Positions 8,078-16,799 of a stretch of DNA of 32,002 nucleotides are shown here, piece after piece. The position numbers were made by a program, and so were the translations under genes. This DNA comes from Paracoccaceae bacterium (GTDB lineage: Bacteria; Pseudomonadota; Alphaproteobacteria; Rhodobacterales; Rhodobacteraceae). The stretch lies in the NCBI GenBank assembly GCA_027082975.1, contig JALWTH010000011.1, positions 1 through 32,002 on the forward strand. The letters are read 5' to 3'. The notes beneath the pieces were generated by a model. The model was not told the origin of the DNA. It did not search any database and was given only the letters and a program-made list of their open reading frames with translations. Positions within the stretch are counted from its first letter, which is position 1; every line of letters begins with the position of its first letter.

Positions 8078-8482
8078 ATGAGCGAGAAACTGGAAGTCGG
8101 CACCTCCGAGAGCCGCAAGGTCACCATCGACAAGGACCGCACCATCGGCTTCATGGGCGAAGAGGGGCGGGTCTATGCCACCCCGAGCCTGGTCCATGAC
8201 ATCGAGCATACCTGCCGCGACATGATCGTGGCGCGCCTGCCCGAGGGGCAGGACAGCGTGGGCACGATCGTCAACATCGCCCATCTGGCCCCCACCCTGC
8301 TGGGCCAGGAAGTGGAGATCACCGTCACCGTGGCCGAGCTGGAGGGCCGGCGGGTGGCGCTGGACGTGGTGGCGAAGGATGCGCTCGACACGATCTGCAA
8401 GGGCCGCCACGAGCGCTTCATCGTCGATGTGGACAAGACCGTGGAGCGGCTCAGGGCCAAGGCCGCGAAGCTGGCGGGCTAG
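8078..8482 (+). CDS. Hotdog-fold thioesterase, FlK (fluoroacetyl-CoA thioesterase)-like
   Basis: A 134-residue single-domain hotdog protein. Thr35, Glu43 and His69 sit in VYATPSLVHDIEH and NIAHLAPTL. Their spacing (8 and 26 residues) equals that of the Thr42/Glu50/His76 triad I recall for FlK. SVGTIV and the terminal KGRHERFIVD are also family features. Such enzymes cleave small acyl-CoA thioesters. It is the first gene of a unit with padB, starting three bases before it, so its substrate may be phenylglyoxylyl-CoA or stray phenylacetyl-CoA in the alpha-oxidation step. The ATG at 8078 is preceded by GAGGG. The assignment to fold is firm; the substrate is inference. It could equally be a detoxifying housekeeper that frees CoA. 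Confidence 0.75.
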   Translation: MSEKLEVGTSESRKVTIDKDRTIGFMGEEGRVYATPSLVHDIEHTCRDMIVARLPEGQDSVGTIVNIAHLAPTLLGQEVEITVTVAELEGRRVALDVVAKDALDTICKGRHERFIVDVDKTVERLRAKAAKLAG

Positions 8483-8485
8483 GCG

Positions 8486-11200
8486 ATGAAGACCTCGGTT
8501 GCCTCCTATTGCTACCAATGCGTCGCCGGGCCGGACCTGATGCGGGTCGATATCGAGGACGGCGTGCCGGTGGGCATCCGCCCCAGCGAGGCGGCCGAGG
8601 CGATCCACCCGGCCCATGGCAAGGTCTGCGTCAAGGCTTTCGGCCTGATCCAGAAGACCAACAACCCGCACCGGATCAAGACCCCGATGCTGCGCACCAA
8701 TCCGAAAAAGGGCCGCGGCGAGGATCCGGGCTGGAAGCCGGTCAGCTGGGACGAGGCGCTGGGGCTGATCTGCGCGCGGCTGAACGCGGTGCGCGAAAAG
8801 GGCCTTCTGGACGAAAGCGGCTTTCCCCGCGTGGCGGCGAGCTTTGGCGGCGGCGGCACGCCGACTTCCTATATGGGCACGTTTCCGGCCTTTCTCGCCG
8901 CCTGGGGGCCGGTGGACATGTCTTTCGGCTCCGGTCAGGGGGTCAAGTGCTACCACTCCGAGCATCTCTACGGCGAGTTCTGGCACCGCGCCTTTACCGT
9001 CTGCCCGGATACGCCGCTGGTGGAATACATCATCAGCTTCGGCGCCAATGTCGAGGCTTCCGGCGGGGTCTGCGGGGTGCGCCGCCATGCCGATGCTCGC
9101 GACCGGGGGGCGAAGCGGGTGCAGGTGGAGCCGCACCTGTCGGTCACCGGGGCGTGCAGCGCCGAGTGGGTGCCGATCCGGCCCAAGACCGACCCGGCCT
9201 TCATGTTCGCGCTGGTGCATGTGCTGCTGCACGAGGTCGAGCGCGCGCGCCTCGATCTGCCGTTTCTCAAAGAGCGCTCTTCCTCGCCCTATCTGGTGGC
9301 GGAAAACGGCTACTACCTGCGCGACCCCGAGACCCGCAAGCCGCTGATCTGGGATCGGAAAAGGGGCCAGGCCGTGCCCTTTGACACCGAGGGCGCGGAC
9401 CCGGCGCTGGAGGGCAGCTTCACCGCTTCGGGGCTCGAGATCGGCCCGGACGATACCGAGTGGCGGCACGAAAACGCCCCGGTCCAGACTGCCTTCGCCA
9501 AGCTGGTCGAGCATGTCGCCCCCTACAGCCCCGAATGGGCCGGCGAGATCTGCGACGTGCCCGCCGAGACCATCCGCAAGGTGGCGTTCGACTATCTCGA
9601 CCACGCGCGGGTCGGGGCGACCACCATGGTGGACGGGCAGGAAATGCCCCTGCGCCCGGTGGCGATCAGCCTGGGCAAGACCGTCTCCAACGGCTGGGGC
9701 GGCTACGAATGCACCTGGGCGCGCACCCTGATGGCGGTGCTGGTGGGCGCGCTCGAAGTGCCCGGCGGCACGCTGGGCACCACGGTGCGGCTGAACCGTC
9801 CGGCCGACAATCGCTGGTCCAGCGTGGTCCCCGGCCCGGACGGCTTCATGAATTACCCGATGAACCCGACGAAGAAGGGCGAATGGGTCGAATCCGGCCC
9901 CTCGCGCCACGCCCACCAGACCCTGGTGCCGCTGGCGGCCAATTCCCCGTGGAGCCAGGCGCTTGGCCCCACCCATCTGGCATGGATGTGGCAGGGCAAG
10001 GGAGCCGAGCACCTGCCCAAGCCGACGCCGCCCGACGTGTGGTTCGTCTATCGCACTAATCCGGCGATCAGCTTCTGGGATACCGGCAAGGTCGAGGACG
10101 CCATCGCCAATTTCCCCTTCACCGTCGCCTTTGCCTATACGCTCGACGAGACCAACCACATGGCTGACGTGCTGCTGCCCGAATGCACCGATCTGGAGGG
10201 GCTGCAACTGATCCGCATCGGCGGCTCCAAATATATCGAGCAATTCTGGGACCATCAGGGCTTTGCCCTGCGTGACCCGGCGGCGAAGCCGATGGGTGAG
10301 GCGAAGGATTTCACCTGGATTTCCACCCAGCTTGCCAAGGGCACCGGGCTTCTGGAGAAATACAACGCCGCCATCAATCGCGGCGCCCACGGCGTGCGGC
10401 TCTATGGCGAGGGCTGGGATCACTCGCTGGAGCCGGGCGAAGAGCACGGGGTGGAAGAAATCTGGGACGCCACCTGCCGCGCCGCCTCGGCCGAACTGAC
10501 CGGGGGCGAGGCGCATGACGGGCTCGAATATTTTCGCGAGCATGGCTTCCGCACCCGGCCGTTTCCCCGCGCGCGCTGGTATCTCTACCCGGCCATGGTC
10601 GAGCAGGGCCTGCGCTTCGAGCTGCCCTATCAGGAGCGGCTCAAGCGCATCGGCGCCGAGCTTGGCGCCCGCCTGCACGAAAAGGGCATCACCTGGTGGG
10701 ACCGGCAATTGCGCGAATACGAGCCGCTGCCGCATTACCAGGACCTGCCCGGCCTGTGGAGCCAGGCGCTTGAGGAAGCCTATGACGTCAGGATCGGCGA
10801 TTATCCCTTCTGGCTGCTCACCGCGCGCTCCATGCAATACAGCTGGGGCGGCAATGTCGCGATCCAGATGATCCACGAAGTCGCCGCCAATGTCGCCGGT
10901 CATGGCGGCGTGGTGATGAACCCGCAGGCGGCGGCGCGGCTGGGGGTGGAGGAGGGCGACGTGGTGCGCATCCTCTCGCCCAGCGCCGAGACCAGCGGCA
11001 GGGCGATCCTGCGCCAGGGTATCCGCCCCGACACGCTGCTGATGATCGGCCAGTTCGACCACTGGAAGACCCCCTTTGCCGCCGGGCACAGGGCCCCGAG
11101 CATGAATGCGCTCACGCCCATGCTCATGGCCCTGACCGACGCCACCGGCTCCGGCGCCGACCTGGTGCGGGTGCGGGTCGAGAAGGGGGGCCGGCCATGA
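8486..11200 (+). CDS. padB: Phenylacetyl-CoA:acceptor oxidoreductase, molybdenum catalytic subunit (PadB)
   Basis: A 904-residue molybdopterin oxidoreductase of the DMSO-reductase family. It oxidizes the alpha carbon of phenylacetyl-CoA to phenylglyoxylate in the membrane-bound PadBCD enzyme (Thauera, Azoarcus). The N-terminus has Cys9-x2-Cys12 and Cys48 but no third cysteine where the usual CxxCxxxC motif would place it; Asp17 is nearby. Cys155 in GVKCYHSEH is a candidate molybdenum ligand. Cofactor-domain features follow: NPAISFWDTGKVEDAI, DETNHMADVLLPECTDLEG, and a C-terminal molydopterin-binding domain from about residue 770 (WLLTARSMQYSWGGN, NPQAAARLGVEEGDVV). No twin-arginine signal is visible, so the site faces the cytoplasm, as expected when CoA esters are substrates. 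It overlaps the next gene by ATGA. The padCD and padJ neighbours strongly support the name. Confidence 0.87.
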   Translation: MKTSVASYCYQCVAGPDLMRVDIEDGVPVGIRPSEAAEAIHPAHGKVCVKAFGLIQKTNNPHRIKTPMLRTNPKKGRGEDPGWKPVSWDEALGLICARLNAVREKGLLDESGFPRVAASFGGGGTPTSYMGTFPAFLAAWGPVDMSFGSGQGVKCYHSEHLYGEFWHRAFTVCPDTPLVEYIISFGANVEASGGVCGVRRHADARDRGAKRVQVEPHLSVTGACSAEWVPIRPKTDPAFMFALVHVLLHEVERARLDLPFLKERSSSPYLVAENGYYLRDPETRKPLIWDRKRGQAVPFDTEGADPALEGSFTASGLEIGPDDTEWRHENAPVQTAFAKLVEHVAPYSPEWAGEICDVPAETIRKVAFDYLDHARVGATTMVDGQEMPLRPVAISLGKTVSNGWGGYECTWARTLMAVLVGALEVPGGTLGTTVRLNRPADNRWSSVVPGPDGFMNYPMNPTKKGEWVESGPSRHAHQTLVPLAANSPWSQALGPTHLAWMWQGKGAEHLPKPTPPDVWFVYRTNPAISFWDTGKVEDAIANFPFTVAFAYTLDETNHMADVLLPECTDLEGLQLIRIGGSKYIEQFWDHQGFALRDPAAKPMGEAKDFTWISTQLAKGTGLLEKYNAAINRGAHGVRLYGEGWDHSLEPGEEHGVEEIWDATCRAASAELTGGEAHDGLEYFREHGFRTRPFPRARWYLYPAMVEQGLRFELPYQERLKRIGAELGARLHEKGITWWDRQLREYEPLPHYQDLPGLWSQALEEAYDVRIGDYPFWLLTARSMQYSWGGNVAIQMIHEVAANVAGHGGVVMNPQAAARLGVEEGDVVRILSPSAETSGRAILRQGIRPDTLLMIGQFDHWKTPFAAGHRAPSMNALTPMLMALTDATGSGADLVRVRVEKGGRP

Positions 11201-12789
11201 CCCGCTGGGCGATCACCGTCGATCTCTCCCGCTGCGTGGGCTGCCAGACCTGCACATCCTCGTGCAAGCACGCCAATGCCACCGCGCCGGGCGTGCAATG
11301 GCGCAAGGTGCTGGATTTCGAGGTCGGCAGCTTCCCGGACGTGGCGCGGGCCTTTGTCCCGGTGGGCTGCATGCACTGCGAAGAGCCTTCCTGCCTCGAA
11401 GTCTGCCCCTCCACCGCCACCCGCAAGCGCGATGACGGGATCGTGACGATCGACTACGACATCTGCATCGGCTGCTCCTATTGCATCGTCGCCTGCCCCT
11501 ACCAGGCACGCTACCGTGTGGATGCGCCCGAGCCCGCCTATGGAAGGGGCCGGCAGATGCGCCACGAGGCGGTCAGGGCGGATCCGAAGCGGCTGGGGGT
11601 GGCGCAGAAATGCACCCTTTGCGCCGACCGGATCGACAGCGGCCTTGCCACCGGGCTGGTGCCGGGGCTGGACGAGGCGGCGACGCCCGCCTGCGTCGCA
11701 TCCTGCATCTCCGGCGCCCTGCAGATGGGCGATCTGGATGACCCCGAGAGCAATGTCTCGCAGCTATTGCGCGAACATGCGCATAGCCGGATGCACGAGG
11801 ATCTGGGCAACGGGCCGGGCTTTTATTACCTGCATGAGCGCGCCGGCCCCGATGCCGCGCCCGCCGGCCCGCCGCCCATGGCCGAAGACCCGCCCGGCCT
11901 CGCCGCCGTCTCGCCCAGGCTGCAGACCCAATGGGACTGGCGCGCGGCGATGAACTTCATACTGGGCGGCTCCGGCACCGGGCTGTTTGCGGCCAACATG
12001 CTCGCGGGGCCGTCCTCATGGTGGATTGCCCTTCTGGCGCTGGCCATGGTGGGCGTCGGGCTGGCCCATGTCTGGGCCGAGATCGGCAAGCCCTGGCGCT
12101 TTCTCAATGTCTATCGCCACCCGCAGATGAGCTGGATGACCCGCGAGGCGATGATTGCCCTGCCGTTCTTCGCCCTTGGCGGGCTGGGCTGGCTGATGGG
12201 GGTGGCGGGCCTCGGCCCGGCGCGGCTGGCTGGCGCGGCGGGGGCGCTGTTCGCGCTGGGCTTCCTCTATGCACAGGGGCGCATCCTCAGGGCGGCCAAG
12301 GGCATCCCGCTCTGGCGCCGCCCCGAGATCGTGGCGCTGATCCTGGCAACCGGCCTTGCCGAAGGCGCGGGCCTGCTGGCTGCGCTGCTGGTGGCGCTGG
12401 AATGGCCCGTGCCCGGCTGGCTTCCCGGCGCCCTGGTCCTGCTGCTGGGGCTGCGTTTCGTCGCCTGGCGGCGCTTCCGCACGCACATCCGCCGGGACGG
12501 CGCCCCGACCAAGGCCATCGCCGCGCTCAACGCCTGCCCGGCCCTGACCTTCGCCCCCCAGGCGGCGCTGGCGGCACTGACGCTTGTCGCCCTCCTGCCC
12601 CTCTGGGCGCCGGTCGGCGAACTGGCGCTGTTCCTCGCCGGGCTCGGGGCGGCGGCGAGCGGCTGGGCCTTCAAGTACAATCTCATCACCAGGGCGGCCT
12701 ATGACCAGGGTTATGCCCTCAACAGAATGCCAGCCCGGGGAGCGGGGAAGTCGCGCGCAGGGCTCCAGCCGGGCTGGACCAGAGCCTGA
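11197..12789 (+). CDS. padC: Fused PadC-PadD: four-cluster ferredoxin subunit plus membrane anchor
   Basis: One 530-residue chain. Residues 1-215 are a DmsB/PadC-type iron-sulfur protein with sixteen cysteines in four groups (13/16/19/23, 58/61/66/70, 90/93/96/100, 139/142/166/170), enough for four [4Fe-4S] clusters. A linker rich in Pro and Ala (215-240) leads into a hydrophobic half with about seven or eight membrane helices (for example WWIALLALAMVGVGLAHVW and LILATGLAEGAGLLAALLVA). This resembles a DmsC/NrfD-like quinone-reactive anchor, that is PadD. In Thauera aromatica the enzyme is described as having separate subunits of roughly 27 and 26 kDa; here they are joined with no stop or frameshift. 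The role is electron transfer from PadB to the quinone pool. It overlaps padB by ATGA and is 37 bases from padJ. Confidence 0.85.
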   Translation: MTRWAITVDLSRCVGCQTCTSSCKHANATAPGVQWRKVLDFEVGSFPDVARAFVPVGCMHCEEPSCLEVCPSTATRKRDDGIVTIDYDICIGCSYCIVACPYQARYRVDAPEPAYGRGRQMRHEAVRADPKRLGVAQKCTLCADRIDSGLATGLVPGLDEAATPACVASCISGALQMGDLDDPESNVSQLLREHAHSRMHEDLGNGPGFYYLHERAGPDAAPAGPPPMAEDPPGLAAVSPRLQTQWDWRAAMNFILGGSGTGLFAANMLAGPSSWWIALLALAMVGVGLAHVWAEIGKPWRFLNVYRHPQMSWMTREAMIALPFFALGGLGWLMGVAGLGPARLAGAAGALFALGFLYAQGRILRAAKGIPLWRRPEIVALILATGLAEGAGLLAALLVALEWPVPGWLPGALVLLLGLRFVAWRRFRTHIRRDGAPTKAIAALNACPALTFAPQAALAALTLVALLPLWAPVGELALFLAGLGAAASGWAFKYNLITRAAYDQGYALNRMPARGAGKSRAGLQPGWTRA

Positions 12790-12826
12790 CGGGTGAGGAC
12801 GCGGGCAGCAAGGGAGGAAAAGAGGG

Positions 12827-14137
12827 ATGAGCGAAGCACCCGATTTCATGTTTGACCGCGAGACCGAGACCATGCCGCGCAAGGCGCTTGCCGAGCTTCA
12901 GGCCGAGCGCCTGCGCTGGTCGCTCGAGCGCGCCTACGAGCATGTGCCCCATTACCGGCAAGCCTTCGACGCGGCGGGGGTGAAGCCCGGCCGGCTCAGG
13001 ACCATCGCCGACATCCGCCACTTTCCCTTTACCGTGAAAACCGATCTGCGCGACAATTACCCCTTTGCGATGTTCGCCCAGCCGGTCAATACGCTCGCGC
13101 GCATCCATGCTTCTTCCGGCACCACCGGCAAGCCCACGGTGGTGGGTTATACCAAGGCCGACGTGGAGCGCTGGGGCGACCTGATGGCGCGTTCGCTCGC
13201 CTGTATCGGCGCGCGGCCGGGCGATATCGTGCATAATGCCTACGGCTATGGCCTCTTCACCGGCGGGCTCGGGGCGCATTACGGCGCCGAGCGGCTGGGC
13301 TGCGCGGTGGTGCCGGTATCGGGCGGCGGGACCGAGCGGCAGGTAACGCTGATCGAGGATTTCAGGCCCCGCATCCTGTGCTCGACGCCCTCTTACGCGC
13401 TCAACATCGCCGAGGTGGCCACGCAGATGGGGGTGGACATCGCCGCCGGCTCGCTCGCGCGGGGCATTTTCGGCGCCGAGCCCTGGAGCGAGCAGATGCG
13501 CGCCGAGCTCGACCGCGCGCTGGGGCTGAAATCGGTCGATGTCTACGGGCTCAGCGAGATCATGGGGCCGGGCGTGGCGGTCGAATGCGACACCGCGCGC
13601 GCCGGCCTGCACGGCTGGGAGGATTGCTTCCTGTTCGAGATCATCGACCCGGAGACGCTGGAGCCCCTGCCCATGGGAGAGGAGGGCGAGCTGGTCATCA
13701 CCACGCTGACCAAGGAAGCCATGCCGATGATCCGCTACCGCACCCGCGACATCACCCGGCTGACCGACGAGCCCTGCGCCTGTGGGCGCACGCATCTGCG
13801 TATCCTGCGGGTGACCGGGCGCGATGACGACATGCTGATCATCCGGGGCGTGAATGTCTATCCGAGCCAGATCGAAGCGGTGATTATCGGCCTCGAGGGG
13901 CTGGCGCCCTACTACCAGATCCGCCTGTTCAAGGAGGGCCACCTGGACGCCATGGCGCTGGAAGTCGAGGTGCAGCCCGGCGTGCCGACCGATGAGCAAT
14001 CCCTGTGCGCGCGCGCCGCCGAGCTGCGCCACCATATCAAGTCGGTGATCGGCGTGACCTGCGAGGTCGTCGCCAAGGGTCCGGGCGAAATCCCCCGCTC
14101 CCAGGGCAAGGCCGTGCGGGTGGTGGACGAGCGCTGA
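12827..14137 (+). CDS. padJ: Phenylacetate-CoA ligase (PaaK/PadJ)
   Basis: A 436-residue AMP-forming ligase of the PaaK family, which turns phenylacetate, ATP and CoA into phenylacetyl-CoA. Visible motifs are the P-loop SSGTTGKPTVV (96-106), NAYGYGLFTGGLGAHYGAE, VYGLSEIMGPG, PMIRYRTRDI, the hinge GRDDDMLIIRGVNVYP and a C-terminal lysine (428) in IPRSQGKAVRV. Length (430-440) is that of PaaK and shorter than the benzoate-type ligases, so this is a different branch from bclA. The ATG at 12827 follows GGAGG. It is the last gene of the padB unit and directly precedes a hairpin plus repeat at 14153-14210. Aerobic paa genes are absent from the window, and the pad neighbours support an anaerobic role. 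Confidence 0.9.
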   Translation: MSEAPDFMFDRETETMPRKALAELQAERLRWSLERAYEHVPHYRQAFDAAGVKPGRLRTIADIRHFPFTVKTDLRDNYPFAMFAQPVNTLARIHASSGTTGKPTVVGYTKADVERWGDLMARSLACIGARPGDIVHNAYGYGLFTGGLGAHYGAERLGCAVVPVSGGGTERQVTLIEDFRPRILCSTPSYALNIAEVATQMGVDIAAGSLARGIFGAEPWSEQMRAELDRALGLKSVDVYGLSEIMGPGVAVECDTARAGLHGWEDCFLFEIIDPETLEPLPMGEEGELVITTLTKEAMPMIRYRTRDITRLTDEPCACGRTHLRILRVTGRDDDMLIIRGVNVYPSQIEAVIIGLEGLAPYYQIRLFKEGHLDAMALEVEVQPGVPTDEQSLCARAAELRHHIKSVIGVTCEVVAKGPGEIPRSQGKAVRVVDER

Positions 14138-14152
14138 GTCGGAGGGGAGGAT

Positions 14153-14210
14153 ACGATTTTTCGCAGAAAAATCGTGCCTCCGGCGGGAGTATTTGCAGAA
14201 AGATGAAAGG
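14153..14210 (+). terminator. Hairpin terminator with attached 35-base repeat, copy 1
   Basis: Arms ACGATTTTTC (14153-14162) and GAAAAATCGT (14166-14175) pair perfectly around a GCA loop, flanked by GGAGG and CCTCC. A 35-base tail follows at 14176-14210 with core GCCTCCGGCGGGAGTATTTG and end AAAGATGAAAGG. It lies 15 bases after the padJ stop in the same orientation, between convergent padJ and korB. A second copy follows the rrf2 gene at 26332-26390; the tails differ at 2 of 35 positions. I recall similar tails at gene ends across Rhodobacterales genomes. Confidence 0.7.
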
Positions 14211-14222
14211 GGGCTCTCTGGG

Positions 14223-15047
14223 TCAGATCTCGAACCGGGCCTCCAGCGCGCCGATATCGCCCACCTCGTCGCTGACGCTGGCGTGGTAGGGGCGGCGTTT
14301 GCCGCGGTAGAGGATGCCGGTATTCATGCCGTCGTCGGTCATGATCCGGCGCGCGGCGCGGGCCGGATCGTCGGTCTCGGGTACGCTGGCCTTGTGGACC
14401 TTGCCCTTCCATTCGCGCTCGTCGGGGCGGAAGGTGACGCAGGGGCTCAGGATCTCGACAAAGGAAAAGCCGGGATGCCTGATCGCCTCGGCGATGGTTG
14501 CGGTGCAGCCCTTGATGTCGCCGGAAAATTCCCGCGCCACGAAATTCGCCCCCGAGGCCAGCGCGATCACCAGCGGGTGAAAGGGGCTGAGCCCGGTGCC
14601 GCCGGGTGAGAGCGCGCTGTCCCAGTCCGGCTCGGTGGTGGGCGAGGGCTGGCCCTTGGTCATGCCGTAGACGCGGTTGTCCATGACGATATAGGTCATG
14701 TCGATATTGCGCCGACAGGCATGCAGGAAGTGGTTGCCGCCGATCGAGAAGCCATCGCCATCGCCCGAGAGCGCCAGCACGGTGAGATCGGGGCGGGCGA
14801 CCTTGAGCCCTGCGGCCACCGGCAGGGCGCGGCCGTGCACGCCGTGGAAGCCGTAGCAATTGGTATAGGCGGGGATGCGTGAGGAGCAGCCGATGCCGGA
14901 GATCGCCGCCACCTGTTCGGGCGGGCGCCCGGTGGCGGCGAGCGCCCGGGTGATCGACATCAGCACATGAAAATCCCCGCAGCCCGGGCACCAGATCGGC
15001 GTCAGGTCGGACTTGAAGTCGCTCGCTTTCAGGTTCGGCTTGTTCAT
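14223..15047 (-). CDS. korB: 2-oxoglutarate:ferredoxin oxidoreductase beta subunit (KorB)
   Basis: A 274-residue thiamine-diphosphate subunit. WCPGCGDFHVL (19-29) and Cys54 in SGIGCSSR supply cluster ligands. The ThDP/Mg motif is SGDGDGFSIGGNHFLHACR with MDNRVYGMTKGQ after it. The pair CPGCG and NHFLHACRRN is characteristic of the KorB/VorB group rather than of pyruvate or indolepyruvate enzymes. With KorA it oxidizes 2-oxoglutarate to succinyl-CoA and reduces ferredoxin; in Thauera aromatica this enzyme is described as the ferredoxin reductase for benzoyl-CoA reductase. The start at 15047 (MNKPNLKASDF) overlaps the korA stop by ATGA. The frame stays open upstream to 15710, but that part is a shadow of korA. 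It is convergent with padJ. Confidence 0.88.
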   Translation of the reverse strand: MNKPNLKASDFKSDLTPIWCPGCGDFHVLMSITRALAATGRPPEQVAAISGIGCSSRIPAYTNCYGFHGVHGRALPVAAGLKVARPDLTVLALSGDGDGFSIGGNHFLHACRRNIDMTYIVMDNRVYGMTKGQPSPTTEPDWDSALSPGGTGLSPFHPLVIALASGANFVAREFSGDIKGCTATIAEAIRHPGFSFVEILSPCVTFRPDEREWKGKVHKASVPETDDPARAARRIMTDDGMNTGILYRGKRRPYHASVSDEVGDIGALEARFEI

Positions 15048-16768
15048 GCTGGGCTCCAATCGCGCAGGGTGGCGGCTATCTCTTCCGGGCCGATCAGGTC
15101 GGGGCCTTCGCGGTTCAGCTGGCGGACCTCGCCGGGCAGGTCCATATGGGCGCGGATATGGCGGTAGAGCTGACCCGAGGCGTTCTGCTCGACCACCAGC
15201 ACCCGCCTCGCCCCCTTCAGCGCTGCCTGAAGCTGCTGCACGGGCAGAGGCGAGATCAGGCGCAGGGCGATGAGGCGGCAACTGCCGTCCAGCGCCTCGC
15301 GCGCGGCGCCGGCCATCGAGCCCCAAGTGAGGATCACCGTTTCCGCCTCTTCCGGCCCCTCGGTCTCTCCCCAATGGTCGCCGAAGTCGAACAGCTCGAT
15401 CTTGCGCGCGCGTTTGGCCATCTGCTCGCTCTGATCCCTGGCCGCCGAAGAAGGCGCGCCGCTTTCGCCATGGGTCAGGCCGTCGGCGGTGTACTGGCCG
15501 CCGGGCTGGCCGGGAATCGCCATCGGCGACACGCCGTCGGCGGTGAGTGCATAGCGCTGGTAAGGCTCGCCGGTGGCGCGAAATGCCTTGCGCCGGGTGA
15601 GGAACTGCATGTCGGCCGGGCGGTCGATCACCACCCGGGCCTGGCCGATCGACTGGTCGGAAAGCACGATCACCGGGGTTTGCAGGCTCTCGGCCACATG
15701 CACCGCCCATTGGCCGGTGAAAAGGCAGTCGGCCACGCCGAGCGGTGCCAGCACCACATGCGGCGCGTCGCCATGGAAGCCATGGACGGCGATATTGAGA
15801 TCCGACTGCTCGGACTTGGTAGCGATGCCTGTGGAAGGCCCGACCCGCATCACGTCCACCACCACCACCGGCGTTTCCGAGGCTGCCGCGAGCCCGAGGC
15901 TCTCCATCATCAGCGCGAGCCCGGGCCCGGACGTGGCCGTGACCGAGGGGCGCCCGCCGAAGGAGGCGCCCAGCGCCATGTTAATCGAGGCCAGTTCGTC
16001 CTCGGCCTGCAACAGCGCCCCGCCGATGCGCGAGAGCGCCGGGGAGAGGTATTCGAGCAGGTCGGTCGCCGGGGTGATCGGATAGGCGGCGGCGAAGCGG
16101 ATGCCTCCGCGCAGGAGGCCGAGCCCCATGGCCTCGTTGCCGGTGATCAGCCAGCGGCGCGAATCGTGCTCCGGGGCGGGGGCGAGCAGGAAGGCGGGAG
16201 CGAGCGCTGCGGCCGCCTTCATCCCGGCCTCCAGGCAGGCGCGGCCGCTATCGACCGCCGCCTGCCCCTTGCGCCCGAGCCTGGCGGCGATCACCTCCAT
16301 CACCGCCTCTTCCCCGAAGCCGATCAGACGGGCGATCAGCCCCACCGCGACCATGTTTTCCCGCCCGCCGTCGATCTGCTTGGCCAGGGCGGCGATCGGC
16401 ACTTCGGCGATGGTGCAATCGGCTTCCTGCACCGCGCGGGGAGGGGTGCCGGAAGCCGGGTCGGCGATCACCAGCCCGCCGCTGGCCACCGGCATGGCGG
16501 AGATGAAGCGGTCGGCATTTTTCCAGTCGAGCGCGACGAGGATGTTGAAATCGCGCGCCATGGTAAAGGCGGGCCTGGTCGCAAGTCGCACCAGCGCCGC
16601 CGCCTCGCCGCCCCTGATCTGCGGGCCGACCGAGCGCGTCAGCAGCCCGTGCCAGCCGCCCTTGCCGGCCGCCTCCAGCAGGATCGCACCTGCGGTGATC
16701 GCCCCCTTGCCACCCGTGCCGACCACGGCAAAGGAGACATTTTCGAGTGCTGATTGCCTGTCTGCCAT
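15044..16768 (-). CDS. korA: 2-oxoglutarate:ferredoxin oxidoreductase alpha subunit with fused gamma domain (KorA)
   Basis: A 574-residue protein. Residues 1-190 form the gamma domain (VVGTGGKGAITAG at 15-27, RSVGPQIRGGEAAALVR), and the rest is the alpha chain starting at ITGNEAMGLGLLRGG with YPITPATDLLEYL (229-241), SGPGLALMMESLGLAA and VVDVMRVGPSTGIATKSEQSDL. The gamma-alpha fusion is normal in the KorA group. The ATG at 16768 has GGGAGG upstream; an in-frame start at 16915 is rejected because the added N-terminus is unlike the family and would overlap had. It is divergent from the had-bcr operon across a 145-base gap holding operator copy 2, so both may be switched on together. This would couple ferredoxin reduction to benzoyl-CoA reduction. 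Specificity for 2-oxoglutarate is inferred from context and the family pattern. Confidence 0.88.
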   Translation of the reverse strand: MADRQSALENVSFAVVGTGGKGAITAGAILLEAAGKGGWHGLLTRSVGPQIRGGEAAALVRLATRPAFTMARDFNILVALDWKNADRFISAMPVASGGLVIADPASGTPPRAVQEADCTIAEVPIAALAKQIDGGRENMVAVGLIARLIGFGEEAVMEVIAARLGRKGQAAVDSGRACLEAGMKAAAALAPAFLLAPAPEHDSRRWLITGNEAMGLGLLRGGIRFAAAYPITPATDLLEYLSPALSRIGGALLQAEDELASINMALGASFGGRPSVTATSGPGLALMMESLGLAAASETPVVVVDVMRVGPSTGIATKSEQSDLNIAVHGFHGDAPHVVLAPLGVADCLFTGQWAVHVAESLQTPVIVLSDQSIGQARVVIDRPADMQFLTRRKAFRATGEPYQRYALTADGVSPMAIPGQPGGQYTADGLTHGESGAPSSAARDQSEQMAKRARKIELFDFGDHWGETEGPEEAETVILTWGSMAGAAREALDGSCRLIALRLISPLPVQQLQAALKGARRVLVVEQNASGQLYRHIRAHMDLPGEVRQLNREGPDLIGPEEIAATLRDWSPA

Positions 16769-16799
16769 TCGGCCGCCTCCCGCGTGGTGAATTTGACGG

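Noticed and set aside
8033-11089. Minus-strand open frame of 1018 codons opposite padB and the thioesterase
   Set aside because: The protein is rich in Gly, Ala, His and Arg with no family motif. It mirrors the third-codon G+C bias of the real plus-strand genes, which have clear motifs and ribosome sites.
14223-15710. Long version of korB starting at 15710, suggesting a fused protein
   Set aside because: The added 221 residues are an out-of-frame reading of korA. The KorB N-terminus begins at 15047 with an ATGA overlap.
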